DNA of 31,974 bases, taken from RGIG2161 sp964525525 (GTDB lineage Bacteria; Bacillota; Clostridia; Oscillospirales; CAG-272). The notes under the pieces are model-generated. The model did not search any database. It worked only from the letters and a program-made list of their open reading frames with translations, and had not been told where the DNA came from. This document shows positions 16,471 through 23,112 of this stretch, piece by piece. The DNA lies in the NCBI GenBank assembly GCA_964525525.1, contig CAZGHD010000007.1, forward strand, positions 1-31,974, given 5' to 3'. A program made the translations under genes and the position numbers. Every line of letters starts with the position of its first letter. Position 1 is the stretch's first letter.

Positions 16471-17799
16471 TTATTTTATAACTTTTACTTTGGATACACC
16501 AACGTTTTTAAGATACTCGGTCATATCGGCACCTATCATCTCGCCCGGAACCAAAATAGCCGTACCCGGGGGGTAGAGCGTTATCGGTTCTGCGGCGACC
16601 CTGCCGATCGAATCACTTACGTCAACGGTATCGAAATTTTTGTCAAGTGCCTCGGTCATAGACATCAGAGAAACAGATTCGGGCATCGCAAGAGAGGGAG
16701 CCTTTTCACTTGATTTTATAGAATTATCAAATCGTCTTGCGACTTCAAGCAATTCTGAAAAATCTTTTTCCGTATTCATTACAGACGGAATAAGCACGAG
16801 CGAATCCGAGTCGTAAAACTCGCACACGACTCCGTTTTCATACATAAAATCGTAAAGCCGCTCGGTAAATCCCGATGCTTCGGACGTGAATGTAATTCTG
16901 AACGGATCAGCTTTTTCGAATTCAGCAAAGAAAAATCCCATGGCGGATAATTCTTTTTTTGCATCGTTTATCAAGCCAAACAATCTCTCGAGCTCTTTTT
17001 CGCCGCTTTCGCGCATGTAAAACACCGCGTCAAAAGCAGACTCGGATATAAGATATGACGGACTTGTAGTAGAAAACATTCTCACCGAGGCAAGCAATTC
17101 CTCGCGTGTAATGTCTGTATTTGAATGTATCAACGCGGCACCCGTAAGAGCGGGAAGAGTTTTGTGAAGCGACTCTGCTACGAGCGTATTTGGAACACAC
17201 GCCGCAGAAAATTCTCCCTCTCGCCAAAAATCGAAATGTGCGCCGTGTGCCGCATCTACAATAACGTACATTCCGTACTTTTGAGCGGCAGCGGCAATCT
17301 TGTCAACGTTATGCATAAATCCATAGTAATCGGGAGAAGTAAGAACAACCGCCGCGCAATCGTTATGTCTGCCTATTGCCGTGATGATCTCGTCTGTTGT
17401 GACGTCTCTTTTGCCGCTGTGAGGATATATCCAAATCGGCTCTATTCCGCAACGTGCAAACGAATATACGACCGAGCGGTGAACCTTACGGTCGGACAGC
17501 ATTTTCTTCTTACCGTTTTTTCTCATAACCGCGTGTATAGCGGCATTAAGCGCAAGGGTAGAACCCCCCGTTAGCACCACAGTCGCGTTGGTGCGGTAAA
17601 TATCTTTTAATTCAGTTAAAGAAGAATCAATGGTTCCTCCGATTTCGGGGTCGTACAGATTATCAGTATCCTTGAGCTCGGTAACGTCAAGACAGGAGGG
17701 AATATCTCCGATTCTGCCTTTATGACCGGGCATATGAAAGCTTACTTTTTCAAAATCAGCAAAGCTTTTTATCCTATTATAAAAATCAAAATGCTTCAT
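16471..17799 (-). CDS. Orn/Lys/Arg decarboxylase family protein (YaaO/SpeA-like)
   Basis: A 442-residue PLP enzyme of fold type I. HMPGHKGR (residues 22-29) is the N-terminal signature, Asp182 and His185 in VDAAHGAH contact the cofactor, and Lys213 in SLHKTLPALTG is the expected Schiff-base lysine. The short length without the N-terminal wing is that of the Gram-positive SpeA/Cad group. It probably decarboxylates arginine, lysine or ornithine in polyamine synthesis; the substrate cannot be chosen from sequence alone. It is the first gene of the holB-ricT run. The ATG lies only 9 bases after the -10 box of its promoter. Confidence 0.9.
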   Translation of the reverse strand: MKHFDFYNRIKSFADFEKVSFHMPGHKGRIGDIPSCLDVTELKDTDNLYDPEIGGTIDSSLTELKDIYRTNATVVLTGGSTLALNAAIHAVMRKNGKKKMLSDRKVHRSVVYSFARCGIEPIWIYPHSGKRDVTTDEIITAIGRHNDCAAVVLTSPDYYGFMHNVDKIAAAAQKYGMYVIVDAAHGAHFDFWREGEFSAACVPNTLVAESLHKTLPALTGAALIHSNTDITREELLASVRMFSTTSPSYLISESAFDAVFYMRESGEKELERLFGLINDAKKELSAMGFFFAEFEKADPFRITFTSEASGFTERLYDFMYENGVVCEFYDSDSLVLIPSVMNTEKDFSELLEVARRFDNSIKSSEKAPSLAMPESVSLMSMTEALDKNFDTVDVSDSIGRVAAEPITLYPPGTAILVPGEMIGADMTEYLKNVGVSKVKVIK

Positions 17800-17808
17800 A
17801 TCTCTACT

Positions 17809-17837
17809 ATTATATCAAATTTATAAATGTATGTCAA
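17809..17837 (-). promoter_or_regulatory. Perfect consensus promoter of the decarboxylase-holB-ricT operon
   Basis: On the minus strand TTGACA (17837-17832), a 17-base spacer and TATAAT (17814-17809). With a usual start 6-7 bases further on, the RNA would begin near 17802, three or four bases before the ATG at 17799, so the message may be nearly leaderless. Confidence 0.8.
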
Positions 17838-17908
17838 TTTTTTTTGAATTTCATTTAGATGAAATTATAAAATATTTTTCACAAAGCTCCCATTTTTGTA
17901 AAAAAATA

Positions 17909-17937
17909 TTGAATTATCCTGCATAATTTGATATAAT
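17909..17937 (+). promoter_or_regulatory. Promoter of the nagA operon
   Basis: TTGAAT (17909-17914), 17-base spacer and TATAAT (17932-17937). The message would start near 17944, some 27 bases before the GTG start of nagA. Confidence 0.8.
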
Positions 17938-17970
17938 TAATAATGATTATCGTCAAAGTGAGGAATAAAC

Positions 17971-19146
17971 GTGAAAGTCAAAATTATAAAAGGCGCTTAT
18001 ATATACGATAGCGACATCGCAGATTTTACAAAACGCGATCTTTTTGTTCGCGGAGATAAATTTGTCTCCGAGAGCGATATTGATGCGTCAGATGAGATCG
18101 AAACGCTCGATCTTGACGGAAAATACATAGTTCCCGGACTTATAGACGTTCACTCTCACGGCAGAGCAGGGTGCGACTTTAACAGGCACGAAAGAATGGA
18201 CTATGAAAAGACTCTGCGCTCGTATGCGTCCGCAGGAACAACGTCGGTGCTCGCCACTCTTGCCTCGGACACCTATGAGTCTCTCCTTACTTCTATTGAC
18301 GAGCTCAGCGAAATAAGAAAGAGCAAGGTATCAAAAGGAGCAAAGGTTCTCGGAATACACCTTGAGGGTAGATATCTTAACCCCGAAAAACGCGGTGCTC
18401 ACGAGATCTCACTTCTGCACGCGCCCTCTCTCTCCGAGCTTCGCGTGATCTGCGAGAAAATGTCTCCCTCGCCTATGCATATTTCAATGGCACCCGAGCT
18501 TGACGGTGGTATGGAATTTATCAGAGAAGCTGTGTCGCTCGGTGCAACGGTAGGTATCGCGCACAGTAATGCCGATGCGGCAACTTCAAAAGAAGCACTT
18601 AAAAACGGCGCTATATCTTTCACACACCTTTATAACGCAATGCGTCCGCTTCATCACAGAGAACCCGGAAACACGGGAATCGCACTCACAAGCGGTGCAT
18701 ATGCCGAGGTTATATGTGACGGCTATCACGTTCACCCCGATATGGTCAAGCTTGCATATCTCGCAAAAGGAAAAGAGCGATTCGTTTTGATAACCGACTC
18801 TATGGAAGCTACCGCAAACGGAGACGGTGAATATGAGATAGCAGGAATGCCCGTAACGGTAAAAGACGGATGCGCGATGACTCACGACGGCGCAATAGCA
18901 GGCAGTTTACTGTCAATGTATGACGGTGTTATAAATATCTGCCGATTTGCAGACGTAAAATACACTGACGCTATCCTTTGCGCCACCAAAGCTCCCGCGG
19001 AAATGATAGGTGCCTACTCCTCGGTTGGTAGTATCTCTGCAGGAAAGCAGGCTGATTTTCTCGTTCTGTCCTCCGGGGAAGTTACCGAAAATTCAGCTCC
19101 CGCGCTTGAAAAAGTCTGTATAGACGGTATATTCATCGACGCTTAA
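17971..19146 (+). CDS. nagA: N-acetylglucosamine-6-phosphate deacetylase
   Basis: A 391-residue amidohydrolase. IDVHSHGRAGCDF carries the first metal histidines, IHLEG the metal glutamate, IAHSNA and THLYNAM further ligands, and ITDSMEA the catalytic aspartate. It removes acetate from GlcNAc-6-P during amino-sugar or peptidoglycan recycling in the cytoplasm. The usual proline after HLEG is Arg here (HLEGRYLNPEKRGAH), while the following NPEK-GAH is normal. The start is GTG with GTGAGGA at 7 bases. No nagB is in the window; the following genes are a membrane protein and metG. Confidence 0.93.
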   Translation: MKVKIIKGAYIYDSDIADFTKRDLFVRGDKFVSESDIDASDEIETLDLDGKYIVPGLIDVHSHGRAGCDFNRHERMDYEKTLRSYASAGTTSVLATLASDTYESLLTSIDELSEIRKSKVSKGAKVLGIHLEGRYLNPEKRGAHEISLLHAPSLSELRVICEKMSPSPMHISMAPELDGGMEFIREAVSLGATVGIAHSNADAATSKEALKNGAISFTHLYNAMRPLHHREPGNTGIALTSGAYAEVICDGYHVHPDMVKLAYLAKGKERFVLITDSMEATANGDGEYEIAGMPVTVKDGCAMTHDGAIAGSLLSMYDGVINICRFADVKYTDAILCATKAPAEMIGAYSSVGSISAGKQADFLVLSSGEVTENSAPALEKVCIDGIFIDA

Positions 19147-19152
19147 GCCAAT

Positions 19153-19189
19153 ACTGTGTTTGACCTTTATAAACGAGGAGAAACACAGT
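19153..19189 (+). repeat. 9-bp inverted repeat enclosing a ribosome-binding site
   Basis: ACTGTGTTT (19153-19161) and AAACACAGT (19181-19189) are exact complements. The 19-base loop holds CGAGGAG, the ribosome site of the next gene, and the stem ends one base before its ATG. There is no U-run after it, so it is a poor terminator. Confidence 0.7.
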
Positions 19190-20029
19190 ATGAAAACAGA
19201 ATACGGCACTTCAAAAATAAAAAAAGTAAACTTCATATTTTCAGAAGCGAAATCACTCACGTTTGAACGCAAACCAGAAAAGTCCCGCGCGGTTTTTGTA
19301 TCTTTTCTTATCCCTATAGTCATACTCGGAGTTCTGTATGCGATCAATATGGCAACCGATATTATCGAGTTTCACTTTTACGGTGTAAATCCCATTGCCG
19401 AAGCCGCTGTCGTGATTTTGAAGCTTTGCGCTTGCTTTTTCATTATTACGCCTCTTGTGTCGGAAATTTATCTTCTGTGTCACCGCGTATCAACAGGAGA
19501 AGCAATTGCTTATAATCCCACATATTACAAAGCGATGTACTTTTTCTTTGGGCTTTTAGTAAGAGCGATATTTACCGCCGTATTTTTCATTTTATTTTGC
19601 TTTTCAAACCGTATATCGTATGAAACCGCAAGTTATTTTTGCATTGACGACGGCATTGTTTTCCCCGGATTTGCAACACTCTGTGCTGTTCTGTTTTTAA
19701 TATCTTTGTACCGCTTTACGTCATTTTCATTCGTTTTTTATATATTTATAACCGACGGCGAGCTAACTCCGAGAAAAGCAAAAAAGATTTCCCACCGAAT
19801 TTTGAGCGGTCACTTTTGCGAAGCGTTGATGCTAAGTGCAAGATTTATCCCGTGGATATTTCTGTGCGTGTCTACTTTCGGTTTACTTTTTATTTACTTT
19901 ATTCCGCGCTATCTTGTGGCAAAATCACTGTTTTTTCGGTATATTTCCGCTGAAAAGCCGATTGATTTAAAAAAATATAATTCATCATATATCAAGAGAA
20001 CTATGGAGGTTAAAGCCAATGAAATATAA
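19190..20029 (+). CDS. Polytopic membrane protein, unknown (possibly DUF975-like)
   Basis: A 279-residue protein with about six hydrophobic segments (residues about 35-55, 72-95, 112-135, 150-172, 175-195 and 220-245) and a positively charged start. The C-terminal part (KISHRILSGHFCEALMLSAR, then FIPRYLVAKSLFFRYI) faintly recalls the DUF975 family, which I cannot confirm. I start at the ATG at 19190 after GAGGAG; an upstream TTG at 19160 would put the ribosome site inside the gene. It lies between nagA and metG and overlaps metG by 11 bases, so translation is probably coupled. Confidence 0.7.
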   Translation: MKTEYGTSKIKKVNFIFSEAKSLTFERKPEKSRAVFVSFLIPIVILGVLYAINMATDIIEFHFYGVNPIAEAAVVILKLCACFFIITPLVSEIYLLCHRVSTGEAIAYNPTYYKAMYFFFGLLVRAIFTAVFFILFCFSNRISYETASYFCIDDGIVFPGFATLCAVLFLISLYRFTSFSFVFYIFITDGELTPRKAKKISHRILSGHFCEALMLSARFIPWIFLCVSTFGLLFIYFIPRYLVAKSLFFRYISAEKPIDLKKYNSSYIKRTMEVKANEI

Positions 20030-21983
20030 GAACAAAAACGGTGAGAAATACTATCTCACCACAGCTATTGCTTACGCTTCTCAAAAACCGCACTTCGGTA
20101 ACGTGTACGAGATAATCATGACCGATGCTCTCGCGCGCTTCAAAAGACAGATCGGTCACGACGTATTTTTCCTTACCGGTACCGATGAACACGGTCAGAA
20201 AATAGAACTTCTCGCAGAAAAAGCAGGAATTTCTCCAAAAAAATACGTCGATAATATATCTGATATTATCAAAGACATATTCAGCAAGATGAATATCAGC
20301 TATGATAAATTCATCCGCACCACAGATGACTATCACGAGAAAGCAGTTCAGCACATTTTCCGCCGCCTTTATGAGCAAGGAGACATATACAAAGGTTATT
20401 ATACGGGTTGGTATTGCCAGCCTTGTGAATCCGTTTTAACCGACACTCAGGTAGTTGACGGTAAATGTCCCGATTGCGGCCGTCCCGTTCAAAAGGCAAA
20501 AGAGGAAGCGTACTTCTTCCGTATGAGTGCATACGCTGACAAACTTATAAAATACATCGAGGATCACCCCGGTTTTATCGAACCTGAATCAAGAAAGAAG
20601 GAAATGGTAAACAATTTCCTTACTGTAGGTCTTCAGGATCTTTGTGTTTCTCGTTCTACCTTCAAGTGGGGAGTTCCTGTAACTTTTGACGACAAGCACG
20701 TTATATACGTATGGATAGATGCGCTTTCCAATTACGTGACTGCATTGGGGTACGATCCCGATAATGGAGCCCAGCCCGACTCCTACAAGAAGAACTGGCC
20801 CGCAAACGTGCACATAATAGGTAAGGATATTCTTCGTTTCCATACCATTTACTGGCCTATAATACTTATGGCACTTGGTGAGCCGCTCCCCGAAAAGGTA
20901 TTCGGCCATCCTTGGTTTAATTACGGCATCGATAAAATGTCCAAGTCCCGCGGAAACGTTATATATGCAGACAAGCTGGCAGACGATTTCGGTGTTGACG
21001 GAGTCAGATACTATGCACTTTCCGAAATGCCATATGCATCTGACGGAAGCATAACTTACGAGAGCGTTATCACAAGATATAACACCGATCTCGCAAACAA
21101 TCTCGGTAATCTCGTAAGCAGAACGCTTGCTATGACCGCAAAATACTTTAATTCTGAGATTCCCGCGCGCGGAGAAGGCACCGAGCTTGACAAAGAACTT
21201 GAAAAAGCGGCGTACGACGCATTTGACGGCGTTTATGAAAACATGGAGAACTTCCATATCGCGGATGCAGTAGAGTGTATTTTCACCATGCTTCGCCGTG
21301 CTAATAAATATATCGACGAGACTGCTCCGTGGGTGCTTGCTAAAGATGAATCACAGAAAGCCCGTCTCGGATCCGTTCTTTACAATCTTCTTGAAACGAT
21401 CAGATATGCTGCGGTTCTTCTTGCTCCGTTTATGCCCGCAACGTCTGAAAAGATTCTCGATCTTATTTCCTCTGATAAAAATACCTACGAAAGCCTTGAG
21501 AAGTTCGGTACTCTTGCATCCGGCATCTGTGTAAAGCCTCAGGAAGTGCTTTTCAGCCGTGTAGACGAGAAAGAATACATGGCGAAGGTAGAAGCCGAAA
21601 GAGAAGCGGCAATAAAGGCAGAAGAAGAAAAGAACAAGCCCATAGAAAAACCGGAGGGCGTTGCCCAGATCGGAATAGAGGACTTTATGGGCGTTGAGCT
21701 TCGCACAGCACAGATACTTGAATGTGAGGCTGTTCCGAAAGCGAAAAAGCTTCTCAAGCTCCAGATAGATCTCGGATACGAGAAACGTCAGGTGGTTTCG
21801 GGAATCGCTAAATTCTACAAGCCCGAAGATCTTGTCGGCAAAAAGATAATCGTCGTAGCTAATCTCAAGCCCGCAGTACTTTGCGGTATTGAGTCAAACG
21901 GTATGATCCTTGCCTCCGGCGAAGAGCAGATAAGAGTAGTCTTCCTCGCTGATGACACTCCGCTTGGTGAACGCGTAAGATAA
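20019..21983 (+). CDS. metG: Methionyl-tRNA synthetase with C-terminal tRNA-binding domain
   Basis: A 654-residue class I synthetase. TAIAYASQKPHFGNVYE holds the HIGH-type motif (HFGN), CQPCES and CPDCGRP form one zinc knuckle, and KMSKSRGNV is the KMSKS loop. Residues about 550-654 are the EMAP/Trbp111-like tRNA-binding and dimer domain (DFMGVELRTAQILECEAVPKAKKL). It charges tRNA(Met) with methionine. GGAGG lies 9 bases before the ATG, inside the preceding gene. It is followed by tatD with a TAATG overlap, the same pair as metS-yabD of B. subtilis. Confidence 0.96.
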   Translation: MKYKNKNGEKYYLTTAIAYASQKPHFGNVYEIIMTDALARFKRQIGHDVFFLTGTDEHGQKIELLAEKAGISPKKYVDNISDIIKDIFSKMNISYDKFIRTTDDYHEKAVQHIFRRLYEQGDIYKGYYTGWYCQPCESVLTDTQVVDGKCPDCGRPVQKAKEEAYFFRMSAYADKLIKYIEDHPGFIEPESRKKEMVNNFLTVGLQDLCVSRSTFKWGVPVTFDDKHVIYVWIDALSNYVTALGYDPDNGAQPDSYKKNWPANVHIIGKDILRFHTIYWPIILMALGEPLPEKVFGHPWFNYGIDKMSKSRGNVIYADKLADDFGVDGVRYYALSEMPYASDGSITYESVITRYNTDLANNLGNLVSRTLAMTAKYFNSEIPARGEGTELDKELEKAAYDAFDGVYENMENFHIADAVECIFTMLRRANKYIDETAPWVLAKDESQKARLGSVLYNLLETIRYAAVLLAPFMPATSEKILDLISSDKNTYESLEKFGTLASGICVKPQEVLFSRVDEKEYMAKVEAEREAAIKAEEEKNKPIEKPEGVAQIGIEDFMGVELRTAQILECEAVPKAKKLLKLQIDLGYEKRQVVSGIAKFYKPEDLVGKKIIVVANLKPAVLCGIESNGMILASGEEQIRVVFLADDTPLGERVR

Positions 21984-22768
21984 TGAAATTTTTCGATTCT
22001 CACGCTCACTACACTGACGAAAGATTCGAAACAGAAACGCCCGAAGGAGTTACAAAACTCCTTCGGGACGTTTTTGACGATAACGTCGGTTATATCGTAA
22101 ACGTAGCAGTTACCGCCGATAATGCCGTTGAATGTATCTCAATGGCAAACGTTACCGAAAATATGTTCGCCACAGTTGGCATACATCCGTCGGATTCAAG
22201 ATTTTACAATGACGTACAGCTTGAAAAAGAACGATTGAAGTCTCTTTTATCATCTCCTAAAGTAGTTGCTATCGGCGAAATAGGTCTTGATTACCACTAT
22301 CCTGACACAGATAAGGAGAAACAAAAAGAGTTCCTTTTAATGCAAATGGAGCTTGCGAGAGAGACCGGAATGCCGGTTATATTCCACGACCGTGATGCTC
22401 ACGGAGACAGCATGGATATAGTCAGAAAATTCCCCGGCGTTATCGGAGTTTTTCACTGTTTTTCCGGAAGTTCCGAAATGGCGCGCGAGCTTATATCGCT
22501 TGGCTGGTACGTATCTTTCACGGGAGTTATCACGTACAGCAACGCGCGCAAGGTGTGCGATGCCGTCAAAGTAGTTCCTGATGACCGTATAATGCTCGAA
22601 ACAGATGCTCCGTATCTTGCTCCCGTTCCGATGAGAGGGAAGATGAACAGATCCGATTATCTTAAATATACCGCTGAAAAAATGGCGGAATTAAGGGGGC
22701 AGAGCACTGATTATATCGCCCGTATCACAGCCGATAACGCAAAAAAATTATTCAGGCTTTCCGAATAA
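21983..22768 (+). CDS. tatD: TatD family metal-dependent hydrolase
   Basis: A 261-residue TIM-barrel hydrolase. FFDSHAHYTD gives the first metal histidines, IGEIGLDYHY the metal glutamate, FHDRDAH and FHCFSG further ligands and LETDAPYLAP the catalytic aspartate. Members are 3'-5' DNases or D-aminoacyl-tRNA deacylase-like enzymes; the true substrate in this group is debated. The start codon shares one base with the metG stop. A hairpin terminator overlaps the last codons. Confidence 0.94.
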   Translation: MKFFDSHAHYTDERFETETPEGVTKLLRDVFDDNVGYIVNVAVTADNAVECISMANVTENMFATVGIHPSDSRFYNDVQLEKERLKSLLSSPKVVAIGEIGLDYHYPDTDKEKQKEFLLMQMELARETGMPVIFHDRDAHGDSMDIVRKFPGVIGVFHCFSGSSEMARELISLGWYVSFTGVITYSNARKVCDAVKVVPDDRIMLETDAPYLAPVPMRGKMNRSDYLKYTAEKMAELRGQSTDYIARITADNAKKLFRLSE

Positions 22769-22773
22769 TTTTT
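22743..22773 (+). terminator. Terminator overlapping the 3' end of tatD
   Basis: AAAAATTATTC pairs with GAATAATTTTT, with GG-CTTT-CC at the tip. The tatD stop codon lies in the descending arm. It insulates the metG-tatD run from the T-box promoter 10 bases later. Confidence 0.75.
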
Positions 22774-22783
22774 CAAAAATCTA

Positions 22784-22811
22784 TTGACTTTTTCAAAAAA
22801 AGTGGTATAAT
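22784..22811 (+). promoter_or_regulatory. Promoter of the T-box leader
   Basis: TTGACT (22784-22789), 16-base spacer and TATAAT (22806-22811) with the extended TGG before the -10. Transcription should begin near 22818. Confidence 0.85.
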
Positions 22812-22817
22812 ACTACA

Positions 22818-23079
22818 CATAAATCAAACGCATTGACGAAGACGGGTTGCCGTTTATGCCGTTTACAGAGAGCTCGCGCAGGCTGAAAGCGAGTAACGGT
22901 GTTTGTGCATAACCCCATCACTTCCGAGCGGAATTGCTGAATTTTTTAAGCAATTACGGGTGCCCCGTTACGGCTGACGGAGTTGTTAGACTCCTAAAGT
23001 GGGTATGTTTTTACACTTACCAAATTGGGTGGTACCACGGGTTTTCTCGTCCCTTGTTTTTAGACAAGGGACTTTTTTT
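22818..23079 (+). ncRNA. T-box riboswitch (tRNA-sensing transcription leader)
   Basis: The 344-base gap between tatD and the ligase gene is filled by a T-box leader. Stem I runs from GACGAAGA (22835-22842) to CTTCC (22921-22925), with the AG bulge ACAGAGAGC (22865-22873) and the distal loop GCAGGCTGAAA closed by CTCGC/GCGAG. A stem III-like hairpin is ACGGG/CCCGT (22956-22968). The T-box proper is TGGGTGGTACCACG (23026-23039); its TGGT bulge would pair with a tRNA ending ACCA. The antiterminator competes with the terminator at 23049-23079. My best reading of the specifier is ATC (22917-22919), followed by the conserved A and the CTTC strand of the GAAG/CTTC helix, meaning isoleucine. The usual AGTA/GAA loop-E bases are not obvious, so the amino acid is uncertain while the T-box itself is not. 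Confidence 0.93.
23049..23079 (+). terminator. T-box regulated terminator
   Basis: GTCCCTTGT / ACAAGGGAC, a 9-bp stem with loop TTTTAG, followed by seven T. The 5' arm (CGTCCC) is also needed for the antiterminator. Confidence 0.95.
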
Positions 23080-23112
23080 GTTTTTAGAATTTTTATCAAG
23101 GAGATTTTTAAT

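Noticed and set aside
19153..19189. The inverted repeat as a terminator of nagA
   Set aside because: There is no U-run after the stem and the next ATG follows at once, so a translation-level role is more likely.
22999..23112. Longer N-terminus of the HTH-cupin-ligase protein
   Set aside because: The extension would be translated from the T-box, its terminator and the ribosome site; ATG at 23113 with AAGGAG starts exactly at the HTH domain.
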